NCBI GenBank assembly: GCA_014925825.1
Contig: JACGCK010000023.1
Coordinates: forward strand, 186,001-250,000
DNA from: Pholiota molesta
Lineage: Eukaryota; Basidiomycota; Agaricomycetes; Agaricales; Strophariaceae
Length of the DNA: 64,000 nt
Reading direction: 5' to 3'
A model generated the notes under the pieces. It ran no database searches. It had not been told where the DNA came from and saw only the letters and a list, made by a program, of their open reading frames with translations. The position numbers and the translations under genes are program-made. Below are positions 49,262 to 60,706 of this stretch, piece after piece. How positions within the stretch are numbered: position 1 is the first letter of the stretch; the number at the start of each line of letters is the position of its first letter.

Positions 49262-50207
49262 TCAGCCTAAAGATTAGTTGTAGTATCCGCTTGTACTGTA
49301 AGTTGATTACTCTTCCTTCACCCACTGGCTGATTCTGGGCGGGTTCAGCATAGATAAACTGAATGACTTCATGATTGCCAGCGCGGGTCGTAAGTAGAGT
49401 GACCGCGCTATGTAGTCCTATGTACTGTAGATAATTATTGCAGTCGTAAAATGGACGCGTGTATGTAGCAAAAGTAGATCGACCCACTCTATTTTCTGCG
49501 CCAAGTAATATTTATGGGATTACATACATGTGTTTGTTGGTTATGAACATCTCACGAACGCATTACCACCATTGACATCAATCCTTACGATCCACCTGAA
49601 ATCCGGTGATACCAGACGCTGTAGCTACGTTCGCCCCGCTATGCGAGCAGCGACACTGCCCGACACACCGGCGGTGCGCCGCTGGTGCAACATTGCTTCA
49701 ATTATTGAATGCGCGAGCGCAATACATATGTACCTCGCTGCCCTCGCGCTCAGTGACATGTTCCAGACCAATATAAGCCAATATAGCTTCTGTTCGATAT
49801 ATGCTTATCGCAAAATGGTGGTGGCACTCCATTACCCCTCATTATGTGCCCTCGTCAGACCACCGCATGGGGCCTTGGAATGAACCATACACAAAATCCA
49901 AAAAAAAGGTTTTGTCCCATATGAAAGCATGGTCTATCAAGGTCTATCAATAGCTATCGGGTTAATGAGATCCCAAGGCCATTTGGGTTGGAGTTCTTAT
50001 CCTGAGAACAGAAGGATTGTACCTGATGAAATGACAGTATATATCTTCAGGTGGCGGTTCGCCTCTGTGGGTAATTTCCAAGAGACTTCCGCAAGGTGCC
50101 CCTCAATAACTCGAGGTAATATCAACCATTCCATCTCATTGGAAGTAGTCCAACAAACTCCTCCATCATCTTCGAGTCGATTCTGCAGTACGTCGTCGTC
50201 GAACAAG
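49262..50207. other. Intergenic, no gene recognised
   Basis: About 950 bases between the 7TM gene and the permease gene. A 117-codon plus frame at 49530-49883 is unsupported. Confidence 0.4.
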
Positions 50208-52235
50208 ATGGCCCCAGAGTCGTCTGATTACAGAGACGCCGCTAGCGAGAAGGCCGAGCTATCCGATAAAGGCTCCACTTCATTGGAGGAGAATGTTGTA
50301 AACCCTACAGAAGCTGAGCCCAGTGGGGCTATCGTCGCAAGATTTGGTGTCCTGGGACCATTGCTCGCGAAGCTCTTCGACTTAGGTGTGGAAGCTCGCG
50401 GTGTTGAGCGAGTTCCAGAAAATATGCGGGATGACACCCACTTTTGGAATAAGTGAGTAAAGCTTCCATTAGACTGTCAATTGTCGATCTCATACATGCA
50501 TATTATAGTATTTTCATGTGGTGGTGAGTCTCATCGATTTAATTATGTTCTGTACAGGAAGTAACTAAATTTTACTCCAGGTCTGTGAATACTGTGCTTA
50601 CAACGATTTCTATCGGTGTCCCTTGCACAACCGCTTTTCGCCTTATCTCTTCCGTGAGTTGGGATGAATTAATTTACAGGATTTTTGAATACTCACTTCC
50701 GTACAGTATCGCGGCGGCTACTATCCTATGCTTCGGTGCACTCGCCACCTGTTTGGTCTCTTTCATTGCTACATTAGGCCCAAAAACTGGCCTGCGAACC
50801 ATGATAATTGCCCGGTTCAGCTCGGGCTATGTTGGAGGCGCAATCTACTCTATTCTTAACATTATTACAGAGTACGTTTAAAAATTTAAGCTCGAGAAAT
50901 CCTCCTGATATTCCCGTGTAGACTAGGATTTTCAGTGCTTTGTGTCGTCTTAGGTGGACAAGCCCTCGTAGCAGTTAATCCCGGCACTCTGCCTCTAGGT
51001 GGAGGAATTGTCATTGTGGGAGTCCTTAGCCTCATCCCATGTTTCATTGGCTATGATATGATTCATAAATCGGAGCGTTTTGCATGGATTCCATTGATCA
51101 TCGTTATGCTGTGCTTGTGGGGCCTCGGCGCCAAAGCTGGATTCGACGTAGCCGGAGAGAGGGCGCGCCAGGATACAGGAAGGTCCCTATCAGCGGATGT
51201 GTTGAGTTTCGGAGGAATCGTTTTTGGTTCATTCAGTGGTGTGAGTGTTTTGATGTTTCTCTGGATCCCATAACTAACTGTGCTATCACCTCCAACTCAA
51301 GTGGGGTCCGGTGGCTGCCGATTACAATTGTCGAATGCCTGCCAATACCTCGCCATGGAAAATATTTGGCATGACCTTTATTGGGCTCTACGTGCCAATC
51401 TGCTTGATAGAGATTACTCGGGGCTGCACTGGCGTCTATAGATGACCCCGCTTACATCAATGCGTATACGGATGGCGGAACAGGCGGACTTGTGGCGCAG
51501 GTTCTCCAGCCTTGGCATGGAGGAGGCAAATTCCTGCTTGTCATTCTTGCCTTGTCTAATTTGTGAGCTTCAGATTTCTGCGAAATATGCTTGAGATATG
51601 AACTGACGTTTGTATATGCAGAATGAACAACATCATTAATACGTATTCAGCTGGACTTTCGATCCAGGCTCTCGGGCGCCCTTTCGCCATGGTTCCTCGT
51701 TTCTTCTGGACTTTGGTCTGCTTCGCGGCATACACTATTGCCGGCGTTGTCGGTAGAGCGCACTTCTCCGAAATTCTGACCAATTTCCTGGCAATCCTGG
51801 GTTATTGGACCGGGTGGTTTGCTATCGTTGTCTTCGAAGAGCACTTCATTTTCCGAAGGAAAGGTGGACGCTTAGGGGGATATAATTTCGATGATTGGGA
51901 TACGCCTTCAAAGTAAAACGATCGCTACTCCTAATCAATGCGAATGACGCTGACTCATCAATTAGGTTGCCCATGGGTATCGCAGGCATATTGGCTGGTT
52001 GTTTCGGTGTGGCTGGTGCAGTTGTGGGAATGGCAGAGTTATGGTATATAGGACCTCTTGGGAAAATGGCTGGAGGATGTTTGGTACGGACCTGGGCTTT
52101 GAGGTATGTGACAGTCTCGAACCCTATCCTGTTTTGCAAGTTTGTTCAACAGTATTCAAATCAGCTTGCTGCGCCTTCGCCGCTGTAACTTATCCTCCTT
52201 TGAGATGGTTGGAAATTTATTTTATTGGCAGATAA
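50208..52235 (+). CDS. Purine-cytosine permease, NCS1/FCY2 family (frame broken)
   Basis: Plasma-membrane nucleobase:proton symporter of the yeast Fcy2 class. The acidic N-terminus (MAPESSDYRDAASEKAELSD) precedes GVEARGVERVPENMRDDTHF, then NIFMWWSVNTVLTTISIGV, AAATILCFGALATCLVSFIA, the motif TLGPKTGLRTMIIARFSSGY, LVAVNPGTLPLGGGIVIVGV, a WGPVAADYNCRMP block, GGTGGLVAQVLQPWHGGGKF, NMNNIINTYSAGLSIQALGR-like sequence and RRKGGRLGGYNFDDWDTPSK, ending VTYPPLRWLEIYFIGR. Conserved sequence passes between frames near 51418 (an extra base or two lost), 52083 and 52165. The pattern fits consensus errors, but a decayed copy cannot be excluded with three breaks. Confidence 0.85.
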
Positions 52236-52495
52236 CTTACTCGACTTGCGATTATTTGACTGTATGGTTAGAATGAATTGAATAATATCGGGATTTAGCC
52301 ATCATGCTGTGATGTTTGAGGTTGAAGGGGTGTCCAAGGCGATATTCCTAAGAAGCGGTAGTCGATGTGACTGCACAGGACATTGAGGTACAAGAGACAG
52401 GGAGTTGAGGTGGACAAGTTGGGGCAACAGCCTCTGTGTCTAACAGAGACAAATAGCGGCTCTCTACGCCCCGTGCTCGTAGATTGGCAGCACAA

Positions 52496-53693
52496 ATGCT
52501 TTCCCGCTCACTTCCTCGTTTCTGCCGTGCACTCTCTACTGATTCTCCCTTTCCTAGATCTTTGATATACGCCCCTTATCGGCAAATTTATAATGCAACA
52601 ACAGTGGAAGATCCACCACCGGCGCAGACCAGCGGCACTCCAAACTCTGCGTCCATGACGCATCCCCTTGACCCCTCAAACTTTGCTAGCCCTACAACTT
52701 CATCTCCGCCGGGAGCATCTTCTTCGCAACCTCCTCCGCCGCCTCCGAATTCGGATGGCCCACCGTCTGAGATAACTGGACTTCCGACTCGAAGCTACAT
52801 GGCCGACCCGTCATTTACCATGCCTATGTACACAGCCCCTCCATTCCATACCCATGCTTTCTTCCGAGCCCTGGAAAAGACGTTCCTGAGGAAACTGCAC
52901 GTAGCTTGATGCGAGCGACTAGAGCACTGCTTGTTGATCGCATAGGGAGGGTGCGCCGAGAAGGTTTGACTATCAAAGATCTAGACAACGTAAGTTTCCG
53001 CTTCTAATCCCTGTGCCAGTGCCTCTAGATACTCATGGTTGAACCCTTGGTTAATTTCAGCAAGCGTATTTATTTCGCGCTGCCCTCTCGGAACTCCGCG
53101 CCGAAATGACAATGGCGACCAAGAATGACTCTGCCTCTATCAGAGCTGCTACGGCCGCGTTGCGCAGAGAAGTAGACCGATTAGATGTTAAGATGAAAGA
53201 AGACATCGGTAATCTTAAACACGAGTGAATATTCCGGTTATTGAAATGAAAGTCTTGCGACCTAATCGTGGTTTAGAATCCAAATGGAACTCGATAGCAG
53301 GAAGAATGAAGCAAAAGCAGATCTGAAGCAGCAAGATATTAGCATCGAGGTTAGTCGTGATATTTAATCATAAAATTTGCGTTCAATAATTTATTGTTGT
53401 AACGTGCAGGAGCTGTTGAATAAAGCCATTGTTAGCGTTAGCGACCTGCGTACAGATGTAGAAGAAATCAAATGGGAGAATATGCGGAGGGCGGTTGGTG
53501 AGTTGCCACCATTGATTACCACCCTATCTATTAACTTCGCTCTACAGTAACCCTGTCGGCGTTTGTTTTGGTAATCGTTGTTATGATGGAGGTTAAACCA
53601 AGTACGAAGTCGACGCCGAAGGAACCCCCTCCACCATCCCCGTCCAATATTCCTATACCAGTAGGGACGGAAGGAACACATTGGACCACATAG
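52496..53693 (+). CDS. FMP32/MCUR1-like mitochondrial coiled-coil protein
   Basis: Inner-membrane coiled-coil protein of the CCDC90/MCUR1/Fmp32 (DUF1640) family, linked to complex IV assembly in yeast and calcium-uniporter regulation in animals. The N-terminus [20 protein letters not shown] is a mitochondrial presequence, followed by a Pro/Ser-rich linker. The family domain reads [11 protein letters not shown], then in the next frame [40 protein letters not shown], a coiled coil ([40 protein letters not shown]) and the membrane helix [17 protein letters not shown], ending GTEGTHWTT. One C is missing at about 52886 (TTCCTGAG for TTCCCTGAG), separating TF from PEET. Three or four short introns follow. 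Confidence 0.88.
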
Positions 53694-53891
53694 CCTTCGT
53701 ATTCTTGTTCGAATTTCTGAGACGGCGCATCATAGATCCAACAGTATTCCACCTTCATATATACTACATCTGTATTACAATTGTATACCACACCATGGAA
53801 GCATACCTGCTCTCTGGTAATAAACCCATGCTAATTCAGCCTTCGGCGTGAATCTCTACCTGTCCCAATCACAAATGAGCGCTGCATCAGA

Positions 53892-54491
53892 TTATTTGAC
53901 TTTCAATTTCTCCAAATCCTGCGCCAGTGCATTATCCGTACTGTCAACTGTTTTTGAAGTATCTGCTGCAGGAGTGGATGGTGTTGATTTAGAAGATGCT
54001 TGTCTGTAGCAGTAGAAGCTGCGGGTTTGGATTCTTCTTCCTCGTCATCCCAATTATCCGGCACTGCATCGGTCTCCGTTTTCTCTTTGTCCCTCTTCTC
54101 CTTCCGCTTAGCATTCTTCTTCGCGCTCTTCGAGAGAGCTTTTCCCTCTGATCCTGATGGTGCCGCCGTACTCTTTGGTGGTGGCGCCCATCCAATGATA
54201 TGACCCTTGGGCAGCGCAGTCGCATCCATCTGGGCCTGTTTCGTGCCCCTAAATCGCCGCACATCCTCCTGAGGGGTGAAGCCCGGTCGAATCTTTATCT
54301 GCTTGCGCACGCTGGAATGGGGACAGCAGGCATGGCGCCATGGTGAGAGAGGCGAAATGCGTGGGTTGGGAATGCAGGGCACACATACGTTCCATCTGGG
54401 CGTCGGGATTCCGGAATGACGCGCTCGAGGGTTTGGGGGTCGAGGGCGATGCCTGCGACGGTCTTTTCTGGATTTATGGTGGCCGCGACAT
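53892..54491 (-). CDS. PYM, partner of Y14-Mago (WIBG)
   Basis: PYM strips exon-junction complexes from mRNA during translation by binding Mago-Y14. The N-terminal Mago-binding block reads NPEKTVAGIALDPQTLERVI, PESRRPDGT, and after a GT-AG intron VRKQIKIRPGFTPQEDVRRF, RGTKQAQM. Then GHIIGWAPPP, a Lys-rich stretch (KSAKKNAKRKEKRDKEK), an acidic NWDDEEEESKP, and a C-terminus LAQDLEKLKVK at 53892. The only nearby ATG (54491, MSRPP) is one base out of frame with NPEKT; a CCC read as CC would explain it. A second one-base loss near 54001 separates ATDK from ASSKSTPSTP. Start codons of PYM and GPN3 are 127 bases apart. Confidence 0.82.
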
Positions 54492-54618
54492 GGCAAAGAC
54501 AATGGGACAGTGAACCCAATCGCAAGCGATCATATCAAGGGCGGACTTTGAATACAGCAAGACCTCGCACATTGATATGACTCTTTCCAAACTCTCGTCC
54601 TCACCACTATAATCAATC

Positions 54619-55820
54619 ATGCGTTACGCCGTCCTCGTAACTGGTCCAGCAGGCGCTGGAAAATCCACATTTACCGGGGCCTTCCTCAACCACTTGCGAA
54701 TTGCAAAGCGAACAGCCCACCTCGTCAATCTCGATCCTGCTGCATCGCCCACAAGCTTCGAGGTGCAGCCAGCCATTGACATCAAGGATCTTGTCAGTCT
54801 CGAGGATGTTATGAGCGAGCTAGAGTATGGACCCAATGGCGGCTTGGTGTATTGCTTTGAGTGAGTGAGTGGTGACCAAGCTCTTTATAAGTTTAGAGGT
54901 CCGAGCGCTTACATCGCTTGAGGATAGATATCTCATGCAAAATATGGATTGGCTAGAAGAGGAACTTGGAGGTTATGATGACGATTACCTAGTTTTCGAT
55001 TGTCCAGGTGCGCTTTATTATTTCTGTTTTCCTGGAACCGATTTGACATTTTATCTTCCAGGACAAATTGAACTATACACCCACCACCCTTTCCTGCCAA
55101 CCCTCGTCCAAAACCTGACCAAGATGAACATTCGCGTATGCGCTGCGTACCTAATAGAATCGCAATTCATGGAAGATCGATATAAATTCTTCAGGTTCGT
55201 TGTCCTGCAACTGCGATCGTCCAACTGACATTCACTGATATTTTTTCTAGTGGCGTACTATCTGCCATGTCTGCTATGGTCAACCTCGAAATACCTTGGA
55301 TCAACATCATGTCAAAGATGGATCTGGTGACCGCCAATACTGAAAATGAGTCAGACCCAAGGAATGGAATTCGACAACGAAAGGATATCGCTCGGTATGT
55401 GTTGGGAGGTTTAAACTCACTAAAACATACCAATACAACTCTCTATAGGTATCTCGATCCTGATCCCATGCTACTTGCAACTCGGAGAGGTCAAGAAGGC
55501 AATATTGAAAACCCAAGATTTCATGCGCTCAACCAAGCCATAGTGCATCTGGTATGTGCATTGCAAAAACCACTGCATATAGCCCACTAACATTTCTACA
55601 GATCGAGGACCACCCTCTCGTGTCTTTCCTACCTCTTGATCTCACGAACTCAGATTCCCTGGAAACAGTTGTGAGCCATATCGATTACACCATGCAATAC
55701 GGAGAGGATGAAGAACCGAAAGAGGTATACATTTATTAGTTTGCAACCGGTTCTGCTTCTGACCTTGGTGTTTTCAAGCCTCACGATTTGGATGAAGGCG
55801 ACTTCCAGGACCTGGAATAG
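54619..55820 (+). CDS. GPN3: GPN-loop GTPase 3
   Basis: Small GTPase needed for assembly and nuclear import of RNA polymerase II, acting as a dimer with other GPN proteins. The ATG at 54619 opens [20 protein letters not shown] with a complete G1 loop (GPAGAGKS), then [12 protein letters not shown], the family-defining GPN loop in [34 protein letters not shown], the G3 block [42 protein letters not shown] (G4), and [20 protein letters not shown] near the end. The YGED motif distinguishes GPN3. About six introns, all GT-AG, with a clean frame. Confidence 0.95.
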
Positions 55821-55995
55821 ATGTTTCTGAGGATTGGAATATTGTTGACCTATCCACTTAATGAAAAATATATAATAGCTAATATACACAAGAATCCAGG
55901 ACAATCCTAACGTACATAACAAGATGATCCAAAGACGGGATAACGGACAACGGTGAACATGGCTTTAGGTCACTGGCATACAAAAATCACCCAAT

Positions 55996-57422
55996 TTAAG
56001 CTTCAACTGCCTCCGTTCCCCTGCTTGCCATCCAAGTTTCTGGACCCTAAACATACAGTGCTCAGTATATAGTTTATGAAATTAGAAAAAACAGAAGTAC
56101 TTTGCGATTGTTAATCCTCTGGTTCCTTATTCGTCTACTAAACCAGTCGAAGGAGGTTGTGCCTGTGTCAAAATTCTTTTCAGGTACGCTCTTGACTGCT
56201 TCAGCAATGATAGGGCTTTGATCGACAAGGGCGCGAAGAACGACAGAATTGCCTGGTCTGGTGAAATAGACCAGCGACCAACGCTCCAAACCGGCTTGAG
56301 CCCCTGGTGGAGGACTATAAATGGACCAGATAAATATAGAGAATGGGAGTAGAGGTGCGGGGAAGTCATGCATACACAACTCTGTGGAGATTGGAGCGAA
56401 GGATTCCTCCGCTGAAGAGATTAAGCGCATCTCCAACGTTGCAGATCGCATGTCCTGGGATGGGCTAGTCGCAAGGTCGCGTGAGCTCAGTATGACCGAG
56501 CAGATCATGTCAAACCCACCTTGACATATTGCCATGATTCTGCGCCTGGCACTAGCACTTGGAGCCCACCCAATCGATTATGAAGGAAAGACTGAGGTCA
56601 TTAGTGATAAGAATAAGAAAAGTATTCTTGGATGCGGCCTATGCACAATTATGATTGCTTACCAGTGAGCCGAAGTCGGTATGACTTCCGATAGCCTGCT
56701 TAGTAGTGCTGGAAGTAGGTTTATTCCTGATCACCCTCGTTTCGCTTCCGCTGAACTCCTCCATCTTGTGCTGTTGGAGAAGCGTACCCGCAGGAAGCCC
56801 GAGCTTTTCGTCAAATATTTCCAGAATGAGGTTATTGACTTCCAGAGACTTGCGAACGAAGGGCCCAATTGTGGATTCCATGCGCGCATTGGCAGTTTCT
56901 GGGTAGGTCCGTCTAGCCACCTCTGGCCAAGCGAGGGCGTCATCTTTAGCGACGTTTAAGAAATCCGCAGTATCTGGTTGTCCTGTCGCGTCCACGGCAT
57001 TAGCGCCTGCGGCTTTATATCTGTAAAATCAACGTCTTAAGTTTCTCGCTGCTTCGGATAATAGAGACGCGCATATCTACCCAAACGACATGCCATCATC
57101 TCCTTGCTCGAACTTCAACCTTTCTTCCAAAGGTAGCGCCATGGTTTCTGCACCAAGTGCAAACATTCCATCGACAAGCTCATCGGCGCCGTGGTTTTTC
57201 AGACTAGCCACATATTTCCATAGTCAGCGTATTATGCTACGATAGCGTCCACGCCCGAAAGCAGCAGCATAATACGCACTACCAAAACCCCAGTTTCGTG
57301 GCTGCTTCCCACAACCTGGAAGTCTCCTGTGGGTCCCGGTCTTTGAGGAGCTCGTAGTCAATAATCAATAGAGGATGGGTAGGGATGTCATCCGGAAATG
57401 CAGGTAATGTCAGGGCTGGCAT
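55996..57422 (-). CDS. 2OG-Fe(II) oxygenase, IPNS-like (intact)
   Basis: Isopenicillin-N-synthase-like non-haem iron oxygenase; substrate unknown. Starts MPALTLPAFPDDIPTHPLLI, then DAIDYELL-type N-terminal sequence, ATGQPDTADFLNVAKDDALA, IGPFVRKSLEVNNLILEIFD, HKMEEFSGSETRVIRNKP, the iron ligands SHTDFGSL (H-x-D), LGGLQVLVPGAESWQYVK, PIPGHAICNVGDALNLFSGG, the distal ligand NLHRVVPPPG, and the 2OG-binding RWSLVYFTRPGN. It ends ETWMASRGTEAVEA. Six or more introns, all GT-AG, and no frame break, in contrast to the relative at 19010-20085. A TATATATATA run near 57531-57541 may be its TATA box. It converges on GPN3. Confidence 0.88.
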
Positions 57423-58220
57423 TGTGGGATGGTGTCAAATTATCTATCAGCGACGGTGTGATACACTTGCAAGAAGCGCTGCGCCAGATGGATACGGGCG
57501 GGGCTGGTAGCAGCTCAGCCATGAGAAGAGGGTATATATATAATGTAAAATAGTCAGCTGGGCGAAGATGGCAAGGTTTCCGATGGTCATGAGACAGGCA
57601 ATGCGAATAAGTAGTCAGGAATAGTCCTATTCCTCAGCTAAAGATGTTCTTGATGTGAGTATGCACCGGGAGATAGTTCCAGCGATCATACAGAGCAGAG
57701 TGTAGCAAAGCAAGTCAGCACCGCAGCCTGTGAACAGTTTAGATTGAGCCTGATGGTCCGTGCCACAAAGACTAGCTGCTCGATTATCGTAGTCGGTAGT
57801 CGGTAGTTAGTACTTAAGTAGATGCGCTAAGGCGGACGCCTCAATGGACATTAAATGGATTAAAAAATAAAAATAACAATCTAGATGTGCTACACAATGA
57901 ATGGGTTTGCGTCTGTCTCGCAATTCAAGATCGAAAGGAAATCATGATACTCAATTATACAAATGGCTATATAAAAAGACTAACAAATGCGACAGAAGAT
58001 GAAGACGACGAACTAATGATACAGTAACGAGCTAACACTTGAATAAAGGAGACAATACTCACAGGATGTACAGGAACTATAAGAAAATATAAATCTATAC
58101 ATATGTCGAACGTAATAAACCAACCGCAATCTATGGGTATATGCTGCAGCATGCATGTATGTGCGGCGCTGCACAGTGCTCCTAAACAGTCATAAGCGTC
58201 CAGTGCTCATCGCCCAGCAC
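57423..58220. other. Intergenic; short GTAGTCG repeat
   Basis: Region upstream of the 2OG oxygenase and downstream of the F-box gene. It contains a small tandem GTAGTCGGTAGTCGGTAGT near 57787 and AT-rich sequence near 57860. No gene recognised. Confidence 0.4.
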
Positions 58221-60706
58221 TCAAACAAGGACATATCCTTCATCAATTTCGCGGCCGTCAGCTGGACATGGAGGATGACTTCGGCCGCCGCCACTAGTAG
58301 ACGTGCAGCTGCTTCCACTCCGCCCGAGACTGTTTTCATTCTCATCTCGATCAGCCCAAGCCACTGCTGGCGAACCTGAGCTATGCGAGCCAGCGGACCG
58401 CGAGGCCGAGGACATCGATGCCCGCGAAGGGGAGGAGACGGGGGACGAGATGGCGGCCACAGCGTTGGTGAACGAACTGACGACGACGGAACACGACGCT
58501 CGCCGCGAGCGGTGGCGTTTGAAGAACGAGCTAGCATTCGAGCTTGAGCGCGAATGGGATGCTGAACTTGGCTCGGGTGGCTCATGATGGTGAGTGTCGG
58601 AGTGATGCGAGGTGAATGAGGAGATGCGGCTGAGCGATAGGGAATGCCGGTGCCTCCCGAAAGAGGATGGTGGACTTTCTTTTGGTTTGGGGAGAATATG
58701 GTGGATGAGGTGTCGTGAATAGTCCTTGTTCGTGATATTGCGTTGGCCATACTCATGCACGAGCAGTACGGTGGTGATAGGCGCCGGTATAGCTGGTCCA
58801 TAGGTGGTTGGAGATCCAGTCGGTGAGTCATGCTCAGTGGAGGGCGTAGGGATGTCCCCCAAGACTTCGTAGGTTCCCAAATGCTTGATACGTCCCCTCA
58901 TAGGCGAAAACCATGAATCATGCGTCATGCGAATAGTAAAATTCTTGATATGGGGATTCTCAGCAACAACATGAGCTGCATTTTTCAATGGATCGTCGTC
59001 ATTATACTTGTGAACCTTCGTTAGCGAAAAAGATTCCAAGTTCGGCATGATCTGAAGAATGCGTGAAAATTCTCTCTGTATTGATGGATGATAAATGAGC
59101 ATGAACGTCATTAAGATCACTGCAAAAGACTCAGACTCACGACAGAAAATGTTGGACATGTAAAACATGATACTTCGAGGTGCTTGATATCCGGAATGGA
59201 AGCAGCCAACGATCGCAGAACTTGGATATCGTCATATTTAGAGGATCCTTTCATGCTTTCCCCGCTCGTCCTGCCAGACGTGAAGGATCCAAAGGACCCA
59301 AATGAAAGGTCGATCCAAATGCTGAGAGAAGATAGCTTCTTCAGGTCTCGCAAAACCGAGTATGTCGGAGGGAAGGACGACATTGAATGATGGAGGGTTG
59401 TTAAGGTAAGATCCTTCAAGCTGTACAGACTTGGGAGTGACTTGACCAACTTCAGCGGCCCGCTGAATGAAGTCACATTTGGAAGGGCACCGGGCGGGAG
59501 GGAGAACGAGGATGGGAAATGGGCGCTTCCACCAGTGTGTTGTAAATGAACAGCGCGTAAACTAGGATGCGCAGCGAAGAAGGCCATGAATGCCGCGTGA
59601 TCCTTGCATGCCTGTTCCTCCCCTTTTGTCTGGGAGATAAGAACCATGTCTCCCAGAGTGACGCGACGAAGCCGTGGCCACCGTCCAAGTGTGACATGCC
59701 GGATGTCAAATATTCGTGGCGATGGGAAAGAGCCACCAATTTTGAGTTCCTCAAGACGGGGGCAACGCTCCAGGAGCATGGCCCAAAATTTTCTGGGCAG
59801 CTTTTCCGTCTTTGGGGGACCCTCTGACATACATGGCAAGTTAGACTCTGGTTGGCGTACAAATTTTTTTTGGGGGATCACATACCACATAACCAGTCCA
59901 ATGATTGGCATTTTACTGTCAGAGAGATCTGCCGAAGATCACTGAAATCCCACAACTAGAAGATGATCAATAATTGTAATATGCACTACTAAATCTTGAA
60001 TGTTACGTACGGGACTAGAGGAACTAAGAAGATCTTCGCCAATTGAAGTCCCTACTCGTTTCAGGTTTCGGCAGCTACCATGAGGAAATAATGAGTCCCG
60101 TCTCTGAACATGGGGTCGGATATGAGGAGACGTACTTGGTTCTCAGAGATGACCACAAGTCATCATGGGCCATCTCTAACCCATCCCATTCGAAAGCTTC
60201 TAACCCTCGCAAGTGGCTCGATACTTTTGCAATGAGAGTCGCGACAAGATCTTCATCCACTTCTTCTTCTGGGCTAGTCCATTCCATCGAGTTCACGCGA
60301 ACAATCAGGCGTTTGATATGTTGTGTAATTTCGGGACGCTTAGCGAAGCTGATGAGTGCGGTTTTACAGTGCTTGTTTGTCTTCAGTTCAACAGTCGAGT
60401 ATAGCACAGGTGCCAGGACTGTGTTGAGTCGTCGAGACTGTTCGCCGTTAGCCACACCAGGTCGGGGGGTGAGCGTGGTGGCAATAATGGCATAGCAGGA
60501 CTCACGCAGACTCCAAGCTGCAGAACATCTCGCAGACACAACTGACGCCCAATTGCCAGGATAACATGCGTGGGTAGACGTTCGATGGGAGCCTGAGGAG
60601 TGGGTGGCAGTGGTCGCGTATTCATCGCCTTTCGTGGCGATGTTTTGAGAAGCTTCTTGAGACCGGACACGGGCGAGAGAGTGGTGGTGACTGAGAGACA
60701 CACCAT
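58221..60706 (-). CDS. F-box protein with leucine-rich and Ser-rich regions
   Basis: The ATG at 60706 starts MVCLSVTTTLSPVSGLKKLL; an in-frame ATG at 60625 (MNTRPLPPTPQAP) is an alternative. The F-box lies directly after: IERLPTHVILAIGRQLCLRD, VLQLG, and after an intron SLRESCYAIIATTLTPRP. Leucine-rich blocks follow (RGLEAFEWDGLEMAHDDLWS, MLLERCPRLEELKIGGSFPS, FDIRHVTLGRWPRLRRVTLG, LKLVKSLPSLYSLKDLTLTT, NLESFSLTKVHKYNDDDPLK), which fits an LRR-type substrate receptor. The C-terminal 200 residues are Ser/His/Arg-rich (RHRHSLSLSRISSFTSHHSD) and end REIDEGYVLV. About 740 residues. It probably serves an SCF ubiquitin ligase; the substrate is unknown. Confidence 0.82.
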